A stretch of DNA of 64,000 nucleotides from UBA2421 sp002343075 (GTDB lineage Bacteria; Planctomycetota; Phycisphaerae; Tepidisphaerales; Tepidisphaeraceae). Made by a program: the position numbers and the translations under genes. Position 1 is the stretch's first letter, and every line of letters starts with the position of its first letter. This document shows, one piece after another, positions 54,418 through 63,993 of the stretch. The notes beneath the pieces were generated by a model. That model made no database searches. It was not told where the DNA came from and saw only the letters and a program-made list of their open reading frames with translations. Location: positions 186,001 through 250,000 of the forward strand of contig CALJLN010000003.1 of the NCBI GenBank assembly GCA_937982565.1. The letters are read 5' to 3'.

Positions 54418-55701
54418 ATGTTGTTCCGTATCTTTTCCGTCGTTGTCAGTCTTGTCATTTTTGGTACCCCCGCAAAGGCGCAGCTTCGTGTAGTTTCGTT
54501 CAACACCAGTAATTCTTCGTCGAGTTCTGCCGGCCCACGCGAGGGGATGGGTACTATTCTGCGAGCGATCGGCGAAGCAGTCAGCGATGATCCCACGTTG
54601 CCCGGCGACAGCGGGATCGTGCGGCCCATCGACGTATTGCTGCTACAGGAGTCACGTGCGGGCATGACCGCCCCCGCATACGCGATGCTCCTGAACCAGA
54701 TTCACAACACCACCCGATACGCCGCTGGCACGCTGGCCGGCGCGACAACAGGCGCGGGCACGCAGGCGATCGTTTACAACGCCGAAGCTGTAACACTCGT
54801 TTCATCTGCAGTGGTAGGGGTCTCAACCACCAGCGGGCAGCCGCGGCAGGTATTGCGATATCAGCTTCGGCCTGCCGGCTACATCTCTGACGAGGGCGAT
54901 CTATTCGTTTACAATGCCCACTTCAAAGCCGGCGGGACGAGCACGGACGAGTCGAGGCGGTTGGTGGAAGCCAATGCAATTCGTGCCGATGCCGACGCAC
55001 TGCCAACGAGTAATGTGCTTTACGTCGGCGACTTTAACATCCCCCGCGCCTCCGTTGATAGTTACCAGCGGTTGCAGTCACCGGGTCCCGCCGCGGCGCT
55101 GGATCCGATTAACGCGCCTGGCAATTGGAGCGGCGCTGCGGCATTCAAGGCGATCCACACACAAAGCCCTTACGACCCCGCCATGAGCTCGGGTTTCTCT
55201 GGCAGCGCCGGTGGGGTGGACGACCGCTTCGATTTCCAGCTTGCCACTGCCTCAGTGATCACAGGCACGAAAGGCCTGCTCTACGCCACCAACAGCTATA
55301 TGGCGTTCGGGAACAACGGGACGCACGTCATGGACGCGCCAATCACCACTGGGACTGGTGCTCCGGCCGAAGTGCTCGAAGCACTGGCTAGCACCGTAGA
55401 CCATCTGCCCATCGTCGCCGATTATCTGCTGCGACCGCGGCCCGGAATGGCATACCCGGGTGATGCAAATCTGGACCAAGCCATCACCCTAACCGATTTC
55501 ACGGCCCTGGCGGCGAGCTTTGGCAGCAGCGATGCACACTGGCAGCTTGGCGATTTTACCGGCGATGCCGCCGTGAATCTGGACGACTTCACCCTCCTTG
55601 CAGCCAACTTCGGAACATCGGCCCGGCCAGCGGTCCCCGAGCCGTCGGCGGCGATTGTAGTGGCGAGCTTTATTCTCATTTTCAGGCGCAACGCAAGTTA
55701 G
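54418..55701 (+). CDS. Exported endonuclease/exonuclease/phosphatase-fold protein with dockerin-like and PEP-CTERM ends
   Basis: 427 residues from the ATG at 54418 (MLFRIFSVVVSLVIFG, signal peptide to AKAQ). The catalytic domain (about 23-335) is of the EEP superfamily: LRVVSFNT, VLLLQESRAG, VYNAHFKAGG, YVGDFNIPR and VDHLPIVADY, a complete set for a metal-dependent nuclease or phosphodiesterase. Two dockerin-like repeats follow (GDANLDQAITLTDFT, GDFTGDAAVNLDDFT), then a PEP-CTERM end: VPEPSAAIVVAS, a short hydrophobic helix and RR. The earlier open part (54304-54417) is not included. Extracellular DNA or phosphate-ester use is the likely role. Confidence 0.87.
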   Translation: MLFRIFSVVVSLVIFGTPAKAQLRVVSFNTSNSSSSSAGPREGMGTILRAIGEAVSDDPTLPGDSGIVRPIDVLLLQESRAGMTAPAYAMLLNQIHNTTRYAAGTLAGATTGAGTQAIVYNAEAVTLVSSAVVGVSTTSGQPRQVLRYQLRPAGYISDEGDLFVYNAHFKAGGTSTDESRRLVEANAIRADADALPTSNVLYVGDFNIPRASVDSYQRLQSPGPAAALDPINAPGNWSGAAAFKAIHTQSPYDPAMSSGFSGSAGGVDDRFDFQLATASVITGTKGLLYATNSYMAFGNNGTHVMDAPITTGTGAPAEVLEALASTVDHLPIVADYLLRPRPGMAYPGDANLDQAITLTDFTALAASFGSSDAHWQLGDFTGDAAVNLDDFTLLAANFGTSARPAVPEPSAAIVVASFILIFRRNAS

Positions 55702-55750
55702 AACCAACGCTCGAGCGAGGTATGGGGCGCTTGATGCTTGTCTGGGCTGG

Positions 55751-57286
55751 TCAGCGGGCGCGCTTGATCAATGGGCGTTGCTGATACTCTGCGGCGAAGG
55801 TAGCGAAGCGGGCGGCGAGGCTTTGGTCGGTTGCGGTCCGCACTCTTGACGAGGTGCTCGGCGCAGGGAGCGCCGGTGGGACATTGTAGAGCACGAACTG
55901 CACACGCCCCGCGGCGACTTCGGTGTTGGTGTTGGGTACGTCGCCGGTGAGCGGGCCGAACTGCTCGGAGACGAACACGGCCTGCCCCGTGGCAGGGTCG
56001 CGAACGAACGTCTTGAGAGAGAAATCTACCGGGTTGCCGGTCACAACATTGATACTTGTGACGTAGGTTTCGGCACCCTGCTGAAAATTGTCTTCAAACC
56101 CGGTGCCTTGCGGGATGATGACAGTGGGCCGGCCATTGACGATTGGGCCGGGGATAGTGAACAGCCCACCTGGCGGGTTGGTGGCCTGGCTGCCGGGGTA
56201 GTTGGCGGGGAAGAAGACGATCTCAAACCCCCCATTCGGCCCGCCACGATGATCGAATGCGGTGATGCCGCCCGTGCTGCCCCGGTTAACGTTGGTGACG
56301 GGTGCGGTGATATCGCCAAATTTTGGGAGTGCCACGGTGAGATTCAAATCGGCATCGCCAGTCCAGTTGAGGACGAAGTTGATGCCTGCTCCGGGCAGAT
56401 TGAACGTGTTGGTCTCATCGAACTGAAGGGGAAGACCGCCGCGCACGACCGGGATGCCGCCGGGGGTATCAAAGCTGATCACGCCGCCATTGCCGATGAC
56501 TTGTTCGATAAGCCTCTGCTCGGCTTCGGTACGAGCACCGTCGATGATCGGATCGAACGAGGCAGTAGCGAGGGCAGTCTCGGCAGCGGTTCGCTTGTCG
56601 CCATCAACCTGAACCTTGCGGCTGCCGCGGGAACCGATGCGAATCTGCTTGCGCGCGTCGCGCACGATGACCGCGCCGGTGTAACTGATGGCCTGCGGAG
56701 TGAAGGGAGGCTGATCGTAGATTTCAAACACGGTGCCGCGCACGGCGAGGGTGCTTGTGGCCGAGCGGACGGTGGCGTCATGCACTCGGCCTGCGGCTTC
56801 AATTTCATACTTGAGCCGTCCATATTTCACGCCGACATCACTTTGAAAAGTACCATCGACAAAACTGGCCTTGTTGATCTTGGTGACACCCAGCCGGTCG
56901 AGCGTGACGATCTGATCGGAGTCGATCTGCACCTTGACGAAGCTCTTGATCCCGGTCCGAAACTCGGCCCCTTCGGTAAGCTCCTGCCCGATGGCCGGCT
57001 CAGCCCATGGTGATTCACTATCCGGTCGAAACTGAACCTTGCCTGCGAACTCGACGACGGTGATCGTTAGCGGGCCTTCCGGCGGAAGCGGGCCGATAAA
57101 GGGGCCTTCGGGTTGGGAAGCGGGAATGGCGGGAGCAGGCGGATTCTGCACAGTAGCCGCCGAGAGCAAGCTGGTAAACCCCGCTACGCAGAAGGTTGCG
57201 CTGAGGAAGGCCGTACGGGCCAGGCGGCGGGCGCGCCGGGGCCGAACAGGGGGCAAGAGGGGCAATGGCAACATCGGTGACAACAT
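55751..57286 (-). CDS. Exported FecR-domain protein
   Basis: 511 residues from the ATG at 57286 (a TTG one codon earlier is also in frame). A signal peptide with an Arg-rich start ends near LLSAATVQ. Residues about 70-205 are a FecR domain: VEFAGKVQFRP, EGAEFRTGIKSFVKVQI, VTLDRLGVTKI and TSTLAVRGTVFEIYD. Beyond that lies a Gly/Pro-rich beta region (LNWTGDADLNLTVALP, DHRGGPNGGFEIVFFP) like carbohydrate- or cell-surface modules, and a basic end. Unlike FecR of iron uptake there is no sigma factor or TonB receptor nearby. It lies 42 bases after a lipoprotein gene in one transcript with two envelope genes. Confidence 0.85.
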   Translation of the reverse strand: MLSPMLPLPLLPPVRPRRARRLARTAFLSATFCVAGFTSLLSAATVQNPPAPAIPASQPEGPFIGPLPPEGPLTITVVEFAGKVQFRPDSESPWAEPAIGQELTEGAEFRTGIKSFVKVQIDSDQIVTLDRLGVTKINKASFVDGTFQSDVGVKYGRLKYEIEAAGRVHDATVRSATSTLAVRGTVFEIYDQPPFTPQAISYTGAVIVRDARKQIRIGSRGSRKVQVDGDKRTAAETALATASFDPIIDGARTEAEQRLIEQVIGNGGVISFDTPGGIPVVRGGLPLQFDETNTFNLPGAGINFVLNWTGDADLNLTVALPKFGDITAPVTNVNRGSTGGITAFDHRGGPNGGFEIVFFPANYPGSQATNPPGGLFTIPGPIVNGRPTVIIPQGTGFEDNFQQGAETYVTSINVVTGNPVDFSLKTFVRDPATGQAVFVSEQFGPLTGDVPNTNTEVAAGRVQFVLYNVPPALPAPSTSSRVRTATDQSLAARFATFAAEYQQRPLIKRAR

Positions 57287-57328
57287 CAATCCAGCCGGTA
57301 GAACAACGCCGCAGGAGGATCGGGGCGT

Positions 57329-58009
57329 TTACGATCCGCCCGGAACCGGTTCGCCTGGCAATTGAGCGGCGCGCTTGTCGGCGGGGTTGCCGCGTTGCCA
57401 GTCTTCCATGCGCCCGATGATGCCGAGCAATTCACTCCCGCTGAAAGTCTGGTTTGGACTGCTGACGGGGTAGATGTTCAGGTAGATAAGCTCGCGAAGT
57501 GCGTAGCGGTCGCAATCGGGTGCGAGGCGATACATGACCCCACCGCTGATCTTGAGCGATTTTGCGACGGCAACCGCCATGGTCCCTCGGCCAACAGCTG
57601 TGCCGGCAGGCTCAGAGAACTTCTGCGACAGCAATCCGCGCGACTTGAGCTCGGCCACGCGGGCCTCATAACTGTCGGCGGCGCTCTCGCCGTCGAGAAA
57701 TAGAAGCAGGCCGTGGAAGGCTTCATCATTGCTGCAGACCGGTTGATCGGCGAGTTGGTGCCAGAATTCGAGTTGCTGATCGAGGTCATTGCCACCAAAC
57801 TTCGCAGTCAACGGTTCGGCGACAATGGGCCGGGCACAGCCAGCAAGAAACAGTCCAACCCAACAGACCAGCCCCGCAGAACCAATAGCGCAAAGAACAT
57901 GGCGGAAGCTTCTGCGCCCCTCGCCGAGCGGTCGGCAGGCCGGTTTACATGCGCCCACGCCCGGTGCTCTCATCGGGCTTGGCTCTGATTTGCATCCGTG
58001 TAAGTTCAT
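57329..58009 (-). CDS. Hypothetical lipoprotein
   Basis: 226 residues from the ATG at 58007-58009, which has AAGGA about 7 bases upstream; an ATG ten codons earlier overlaps the barrel gene and has no site. After a polar Cys-containing N-terminus, a hydrophobic segment ends in the lipobox LAGC (LVCWVGLFLAGCARP). The mature part contains LDQQLEFWHQLADQPVCSNDEAFHGLLLFLDG and YRLAPDCDRYALRELIYLNI. No family is recognised. It follows an outer-membrane barrel gene by 19 bases and precedes the FecR-domain gene, so the three products may work together at the surface. Confidence 0.75.
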   Translation of the reverse strand: MNLHGCKSEPSPMRAPGVGACKPACRPLGEGRRSFRHVLCAIGSAGLVCWVGLFLAGCARPIVAEPLTAKFGGNDLDQQLEFWHQLADQPVCSNDEAFHGLLLFLDGESAADSYEARVAELKSRGLLSQKFSEPAGTAVGRGTMAVAVAKSLKISGGVMYRLAPDCDRYALRELIYLNIYPVSSPNQTFSGSELLGIIGRMEDWQRGNPADKRAAQLPGEPVPGGS

Positions 58010-58028
58010 CTGCGGTTCCTTCCGAATC

Positions 58029-59498
58029 TTAAAATGCAAACGTCAGCCCGGCGAAGAAGAACTGGCGGTTTTTGTCGTCGGCCTGAATCGCGTCTCCGGG
58101 GAAGAATATGCCGTATCGCATGGCGAGCGAGACGTCGCTGGTGATCTGCCAATTGACATAAATGTTAGGTTCGAAGCCAAGATAACTCTCGTCATTCGTG
58201 GGTTCATCGAAACCGCCCTCATCGTCGGCCTTGAAGAAGACAAAGACGTCCCCGCCTAGCTGCAGTTTGCGGAGCGCCTTTACTTCTGGTGCCGGAAAAG
58301 TGCTTACTCCGGCACGCAGGCTGATGAGGTTGCTCACACTCGGGCTAAGCGCAACGCCCGTGTTAAGCAGGCCAAATGCGTTGAAGCCGTTGTCGGTTGT
58401 GCCGGTGGTGTTGCCGGCAAAGGTGTTGGTGGAACTGAGCCGATCATCATCACCGCTGGCAAAAATGACCTCGCCGCTGATGCGCGTGTTGCGGCGGTCG
58501 CCAACGAGATAGTCAAGCTGCACGTTGGCGGCGAAAGCAGAGATGTCGTCTTTGGTCTGGTCAATCTGCCCGGCGTCGTCAAAGGAGTTGCTGAGTGTGG
58601 TACCGCCCTCGTATACGAGTTCGACTCCGTATGCCAAACGGTCACCCAGCGCGCCAGTCGAACCAATGCCGATATAATAGCTATTGTAGTCGTATTCGGT
58701 GTTGATGGTTGTGCCGCTGATTTCGACGGTGCTGCCGTTGGGATTATGGTCTCGTTGCACGAGGACAAAACCGTATGGGCGATGCGTATTCACTCGCCCC
58801 TGCGCGAGCATGCCATAAAACCACCGGTTGGTATGGCCGTCAAAATCTCGCCGCGATGAGTCGAAATCGACCGTGTCAGACGGTGTTCGACCTGCCACAA
58901 ACTGAATCGCGAATGGGTCATATGTCAAATCGACTACGACAGCATCGAGGTCTTGAGCGAGCGTAAGGCCGGTTCCCCAATACACCAGATCTCGACCCAG
59001 TTTGATCGTCGCGCCGCCTTTGCCTTGCTCGCCCGATCTCGCGGAGAGGTAACGGCCAAGATCGAACTTGTAGTAGAGCCTGTCGAGGTGGCCATCCCAT
59101 TCGTGGTCTGAACCTTCCTTGAACTCATCGCCGGGGTTAAAATCGCGATAGAACACCCGACCCCGGAAGAACCCTTCGTGCACGCCGTCGAGGTTGATGC
59201 GTGCGAAGCCAACGGTATCAAACTGGCGCAATCCGCGGTTGTCGAGGTTGGCATCGTCGAGGCTGAGGTAATTGACGCTGGTGAACAGGCCATAATCATA
59301 GTAGGCGCGGGTGCCCGGCGAGATTGCGTCATTCACGCGCACGCGGGAGTTGGCGCGAAACTCGTCGAGCTGGCGCTGAAACTTGTCGACGTCCTGCTGT
59401 ACCCGCGCCGCGGCACGGGCGTCGCTTTGGGCGAGCGCTGAATGGCTAAGCGTAAAAACCGCCGCTGCGGCTATGGCAATCCTTGCTGCCTGGGTCAT
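58029..59498 (-). CDS. Outer-membrane beta-barrel protein (alginate-export-like)
   Basis: 489 residues; AAGGA 8 bases before the ATG. The signal peptide (AARIAIAAAAVFTLSHSALAQ) is followed by a short coiled coil (VQQDVDKFQRQLDEFR) that could bind the wall, as in some porins. The rest alternates polar and aromatic residues in the style of a barrel of 16 or more strands (FFRGRVFYRDFNPGD, LDRLYYKFDLGRYL, WFYGMLAQGRVN), and it ends with FFFAGLTFAF, the terminal Phe signal for outer-membrane insertion. The layout resembles Alginate_exp-family porins. The substrate is unknown. It heads the lipoprotein-FecR group. Confidence 0.82.
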   Translation of the reverse strand: MTQAARIAIAAAAVFTLSHSALAQSDARAAARVQQDVDKFQRQLDEFRANSRVRVNDAISPGTRAYYDYGLFTSVNYLSLDDANLDNRGLRQFDTVGFARINLDGVHEGFFRGRVFYRDFNPGDEFKEGSDHEWDGHLDRLYYKFDLGRYLSARSGEQGKGGATIKLGRDLVYWGTGLTLAQDLDAVVVDLTYDPFAIQFVAGRTPSDTVDFDSSRRDFDGHTNRWFYGMLAQGRVNTHRPYGFVLVQRDHNPNGSTVEISGTTINTEYDYNSYYIGIGSTGALGDRLAYGVELVYEGGTTLSNSFDDAGQIDQTKDDISAFAANVQLDYLVGDRRNTRISGEVIFASGDDDRLSSTNTFAGNTTGTTDNGFNAFGLLNTGVALSPSVSNLISLRAGVSTFPAPEVKALRKLQLGGDVFVFFKADDEGGFDEPTNDESYLGFEPNIYVNWQITSDVSLAMRYGIFFPGDAIQADDKNRQFFFAGLTFAF

Positions 59499-59608
59499 TT
59501 AACGATTCCTTCCTCAAACTCTCCACCCGTTCTGCCTTGCCGTCTGACGCAACTCTACCCCAATCCGATGCCTGACACTGCTGCAGGGGTGTTTGGCTCG
59601 ACAATTCG

Positions 59609-61699
59609 CTACACATTCGGATTGCGCGGAAACTTAACATAAGGAATCCGCACGCCATCCAATCCGCGGTTCAGGTTTCTTAAAAGTCGCGATTCTGTCG
59701 CGTCTGGATATAAGTCGGATTCGAGATTGTAGAGCAGAAACATAGAACTGACCCGCTCGCGAAAATGGCTAACCAGGGTCGTCCCGCTGAGAAAATCGAC
59801 TCGTTTGTTTAAATCCGCCCCTTCGAGCCGGAATCCCTTGGTGCCGGCGAACGCGATGATATCGTCCTGATCGACGCCATCGCCCGAGATCCCGATGCCG
59901 CCGACCAGCACTCCGTTTTTATAAAGCGGAGCCCCGCCGGGGAAAATGGTGATGCCGTTGGCGAGGGGATTGGCCGCTGAATTGTTAGGGAAGGCAAATC
60001 CCGCCGGCGTGCCGCCGTTGAGGACGTTTAGGATTCCCAGGGAAAGGACATTCTGAAGGTGAAACAGCGGCCCGCCGAGATTGCGAGTGGTGTTGACGGG
60101 AAAAAAGCCCTGAGAAACAAACCCGACGGCCCGCGGCGAGATGGCATGGTCATTATCGCTGAAAAACGCCGCCGTCCGCGCTTTCTGCACCGCCACGTCG
60201 TAGGAGAAGTTGGTACCGTCATCCATGCGAAAAACGCCGAGCGTCGTTCCGCTACGATCGACCACGGCTACATGCACGCGCGCCGGTACACCAAGGGGTT
60301 CTCGAATGGCCCCGCGGGTGGTGAGGGCCTGCTCGACGGCGTTGGTGATGATGCGTTTAACTTCCGTGACGGTTAGTTGCGGATCGCTGGCATTGGCGAT
60401 GCCGTCCTCGTTGGTGTCGTCACCCGCAAAGGCCGCATTGGCGATCGGCTGGGTGAGATTCGCACCGCCGGGGATAAACCCGAAGGCGTCAGCGGGGCGA
60501 TCGTTTCCGTTGACCACGCCGTCACCATTTGTATCAAACGTTGTAGTCTGATTCTTCAGTTCGCCGTCGATCCCGCCGAAAGATGCTGTTGGATAGTTCG
60601 GAGTTGGCGAACCTCTGACAGCCCGAGCATCTCGGAACAGCGGCACAGTGGTAGCGCCGGTGAGATCGTTCGGGTTGGTGACGGTTACGCCCGCGCCGCC
60701 GACGGTGACGGCTTGCTGCGGATTGATCAGGTCGCCCCGGCCCGCAGCGATGAGCTGCGGGAGGGTTTGAAGCGCGTTGCCATTCGCCGCGGCATCGGCG
60801 TCGTAGGGAAATCGCAGTCCCAGAACAAAGATTCGCTCCGCCTGAATGCTAAAGTCGGCTTCATAGTTTCCCCCACCGGGCGCTACGGCTGCGGCGCCTG
60901 CCTTGGCGACTGCTTCATCAAAATCGCTCTCTTCGTTGCCATCGAAGACGAGCTTGATCTTCCGGCCACTGGCATCGCGGACGAGATTGCCATTGGCATC
61001 GCGCTGGAAACTCACGCGCGGGTCGAAGGGAAGATCGGGGCGGGTGATAAAATCGCGGCCATCGCCGGCGACACCGATGCCACCGACCGGCTCGCCGTTC
61101 TTAAATAGCGCGATGCCCCCGGGATCGCCGCTCACCGCCGGGCCGGTCACGGTGCCAAGGCTGTTAAAGGAAAAATCGCTGAAAGGAAGCGTGGAAAACT
61201 GCACGCCGTAAAGCGGGCCGCCCATGGTGTTGGGCACAGGGTGGGGAAAGTTATCCTGGATGATGAACCGGGCTGTGCGCGTGCTGAAGGCGTTGCCTCG
61301 GCTCTGGAAAAAGGCAGCGGTTCGGGCCTTCGTGATCGCCTTCACCACGGGGTTGACAAGGATGTTATTCGAATTGCCCGACTGATCCGGCGGGGTGCTG
61401 AGCCTTGCATCGGCACCGGCCCACACACCGAGAATCTCATTTTCACGATCGACGACGGCGATGATCTGCGTAGAAAGCGCCTGCGACGCCGCCGCGGCGA
61501 GGATGCGGTTGACGTCGGCGGTGGTTAGCCGTTCGCCGGGCGAACCGGCGTTCTCAAGCGGGTTGACAACTGTGAGATGCTGGCGTTGTTCCAGCGCCTC
61601 GATCGACACCGGACGCATGCGTGGGCGCGAGGTTGAACGGGAGGATACAGAACGATGGAGTGCAATGTTGCCCATAGTGCCCATCTGTTTGGTGCCCAT
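59609..61699 (-). CDS. Surface protein with two GlcG/HbpS-type domains and LExR-x-L start
   Basis: 696 residues; ATG at 61699 with GGGGAG 8 bases upstream. Residues 31-45 (VSIEALEQRQHLTV) are the planctomycete sorting-type motif. Two copies of the GlcG/HbpS fold follow, at about 55-330 and 450-650. Each has an ADVNRILAAAASQAL or VKRIITNAVEQAL helix, an AVVDR..LGV strand, KARTAAFF, and a closing GG...KNG..VGGIG(V/I)(A/S)GDG. HbpS-type proteins bind haem or its breakdown products. An interdomain part has an EF-hand-like DTNGDGVVNGNDRPAD and DDTNEDGIANASDP. Function unknown; haem or small-molecule binding at the surface is inferred. Confidence 0.83.
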   Translation of the reverse strand: MGTKQMGTMGNIALHRSVSSRSTSRPRMRPVSIEALEQRQHLTVVNPLENAGSPGERLTTADVNRILAAAASQALSTQIIAVVDRENEILGVWAGADARLSTPPDQSGNSNNILVNPVVKAITKARTAAFFQSRGNAFSTRTARFIIQDNFPHPVPNTMGGPLYGVQFSTLPFSDFSFNSLGTVTGPAVSGDPGGIALFKNGEPVGGIGVAGDGRDFITRPDLPFDPRVSFQRDANGNLVRDASGRKIKLVFDGNEESDFDEAVAKAGAAAVAPGGGNYEADFSIQAERIFVLGLRFPYDADAAANGNALQTLPQLIAAGRGDLINPQQAVTVGGAGVTVTNPNDLTGATTVPLFRDARAVRGSPTPNYPTASFGGIDGELKNQTTTFDTNGDGVVNGNDRPADAFGFIPGGANLTQPIANAAFAGDDTNEDGIANASDPQLTVTEVKRIITNAVEQALTTRGAIREPLGVPARVHVAVVDRSGTTLGVFRMDDGTNFSYDVAVQKARTAAFFSDNDHAISPRAVGFVSQGFFPVNTTRNLGGPLFHLQNVLSLGILNVLNGGTPAGFAFPNNSAANPLANGITIFPGGAPLYKNGVLVGGIGISGDGVDQDDIIAFAGTKGFRLEGADLNKRVDFLSGTTLVSHFRERVSSMFLLYNLESDLYPDATESRLLRNLNRGLDGVRIPYVKFPRNPNV

Positions 61700-62070
61700 A
61701 AGTTCTCCCCACAGCCGCGGTCAGATTTGGTAAGAAATACCGAAGCGATGAGGATGACGCAACATCTGGAGGGCGGGAAAACAGATATCCGTATCCTATT
61801 GCTGGAGCGGGGCGTCGAGGTGGGTCGGTCGCCGGACGACGTGCGAACGAAGCCGGGCGTCGGCAACAGTTGCGCGGTCAAAGTTGGCAGGGCGAAAGTC
61901 GCCCGGCGGTAGCACCAGGATTGTTGGCGCAATGTTTTCTTGATCCTGCGCGCAACGCGCGGTAGCGTTGTCAGGCATAACAACAGAATCGGAGTGCGGC
62001 GAAGCGTTCAGCTTTGCCTCGCAAAGATTCGCTGGGCGAACGGGCGACACAACAACACAAGGATTGAGGG
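61700..62070. other. Divergent intergenic region
   Basis: 371 bases between divergent surface genes; it probably contains both promoters. A weak TTGATC-17 bases-TAGCGT on the plus strand (about 61943-61971) is the best candidate. I see no gene or clear repeat. Confidence 0.5.
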
Positions 62071-63993
62071 TTGGCTTTGAGAAGCACACTCACTCGCGCA
62101 CGACTGCTGTCCGGGGCGGCAACATTCATTATTGCGCCGCTGGTACCGGGGCAGGAGGCCAATGCGCAGGCAATCATCGACAGCCCTGGGACCGTTCACT
62201 CGACTCCCATCTCGCTCAACCTCACCGAAACAACGCTTCTGCGAACCATGAACGATCCGGCGGAATCGGATCGGGGTGTAGGCGCGCCATTGAATGAGTT
62301 GGCCGAAGGCGCGCGACCTTCGCCCACCAACGCGGCCGGACCTTCGTGGGGACATCATCACTCGCACAGCCACTCGCAGGGCGATTTCCTTCCGCTGCCC
62401 GATCGCTGGCGGATTGGTGTACCGGGCAACTACATCCAGAATGTCCGGGGAAAAGGAGGCTTCTGGGATCCTTACAATCAGAACATCCTTAAAGGTGACT
62501 ACCCGATTTATGAGGACGAGTTCTTTTTCGTTGTGACGGCTATCAGCGATACTTTGCTTGAGTATCGCAAACTGCCCATCCCATCGGGCATGAGCACTGC
62601 GCGACCCAACAGCGTCGATTTTTTCGGCCAGGGTGACCAATATCTGTTTGTGCAGAATGTGGTTCTCTCGTTCGAGCTCTTCGAGGGTGATGCCGCCTAC
62701 AAGCCTCGTGATTTTGAGCTTCGCATCACCCCTGTGTTTCAGTTCAACTACGTTGATTTAGAAGAGTTGAACGGCGTCGATCCCGACGTTCGCGAAGGAA
62801 CCAGCCGGAGTGATTCGTGGATCGGGATGCAGGAAGCATTCATCGAAAAGCATCTGAGCGATCTCAGCACCAATTACGATTTTTGGTCAATGAGGGTCGG
62901 CATTCAGGGGTTCTCGAGCGATTTCCGCGGGTTCATGTTTGCTGATAACAATCTTGGCGTTCGGTTGTTCGGGAACGCCAATAGTAACCGAATCAATTGG
63001 AATCTGGCCTATTTCCATCAGTTGGAAAAAGATACCAACAGCGGATTGAACAGCTACACCTTCCGCGATCAGGATATCTTCATCGCCAACGTCTATTTTC
63101 AGGACTGCCTGGCATATTTCCGACCCAAGAGCATGAACGACATGCTCTTCGGGTACACGACGCAGTTCAGCTTCCACGCCAACTTCGATCACGGCGATGG
63201 CGGGGAGATTCAACTTGATGACAACGGCCGGATCGTCCGTCCGGCACCCATCGGCACGGTTCAGACCGACAACGACAACGAAATCCAAGCCTACTACCTC
63301 GGCTGGGCAGGCGATGGGCACATTGGCCGGCTGAATCTGTCGCATCAGTTTTACTGGGCACTTGGGAAAGAGTCATTTAACCCGATCGCCGGGCGGGAAG
63401 TGGATATCAATGCCCAGTTCTTCGCGATCGAGGCCTCGATCGATCAGGATTGGATTCGCTATCGCGCCGCGTTTGCATATGCCAGCGGCGATGACGATCT
63501 GGAAGACGGGAAGGCCACGGGTTTTGACAGTATTTTCGATAACCCCCAGTTTTTCGGCGGCGGCAACACGTTCTTCGTGCGCCAGCAGATCCCGCTGGTC
63601 GATACCGGCCTGAATCTCTTCCAGCGAAACAGCTTTTTGCCCGACCTGCGAACCAGCAAAGAACAGGGTCAGGCAAATTTCGTCAATCCCGGGTTGCTTG
63701 TGTTTAATGTGGGTGCCGACATTGAAGTGACACCCAAAACGCGTGTCTTGCTGAATGCGAGCTACATCATGCTGGACAATAGCGACACATTGAAGGTGCT
63801 GCTGCATGATAACAAGCTCGGGAATTCGCTGGGTATCGATTATTCGATCGGTTTTCAGTATCGCCCGTTCCTAAACCAGAATGCGATTTTTACCGGCGGC
63901 TTCTCTGCATTTCAGCCACTGGGTGGATACAAGGACATCTTCCAGACGGATATGCAGTATTCGATCTTTCTTGGGATGACTTGGACATATTGA
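62071..63993 (+). CDS. Outer-membrane beta-barrel protein with His-rich N-terminal patch
   Basis: 640 residues; TTG start at 62071 (another TTG two codons later has GAGGG 6 bases upstream). The signal peptide ends near EANAQA. Residues about 85-105 include GHHHSHSHSQGD, a His-rich patch that could bind zinc, copper or nickel. From residue 105 the text is a large barrel with many aromatic girdle residues (YPIYEDEFFFVVTAI, FRPKSMNDMLFGYTTQF, FYWALGKESFNPIAG), ending FQTDMQYSIFLGMTWTY with the C-terminal aromatic residue. It contains no TonB box and no recognised family name. A metal- or sugar-related porin is possible (inference). The stop lies 8 bases from the window edge. Confidence 0.78.
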   Translation: MALRSTLTRARLLSGAATFIIAPLVPGQEANAQAIIDSPGTVHSTPISLNLTETTLLRTMNDPAESDRGVGAPLNELAEGARPSPTNAAGPSWGHHHSHSHSQGDFLPLPDRWRIGVPGNYIQNVRGKGGFWDPYNQNILKGDYPIYEDEFFFVVTAISDTLLEYRKLPIPSGMSTARPNSVDFFGQGDQYLFVQNVVLSFELFEGDAAYKPRDFELRITPVFQFNYVDLEELNGVDPDVREGTSRSDSWIGMQEAFIEKHLSDLSTNYDFWSMRVGIQGFSSDFRGFMFADNNLGVRLFGNANSNRINWNLAYFHQLEKDTNSGLNSYTFRDQDIFIANVYFQDCLAYFRPKSMNDMLFGYTTQFSFHANFDHGDGGEIQLDDNGRIVRPAPIGTVQTDNDNEIQAYYLGWAGDGHIGRLNLSHQFYWALGKESFNPIAGREVDINAQFFAIEASIDQDWIRYRAAFAYASGDDDLEDGKATGFDSIFDNPQFFGGGNTFFVRQQIPLVDTGLNLFQRNSFLPDLRTSKEQGQANFVNPGLLVFNVGADIEVTPKTRVLLNASYIMLDNSDTLKVLLHDNKLGNSLGIDYSIGFQYRPFLNQNAIFTGGFSAFQPLGGYKDIFQTDMQYSIFLGMTWTY

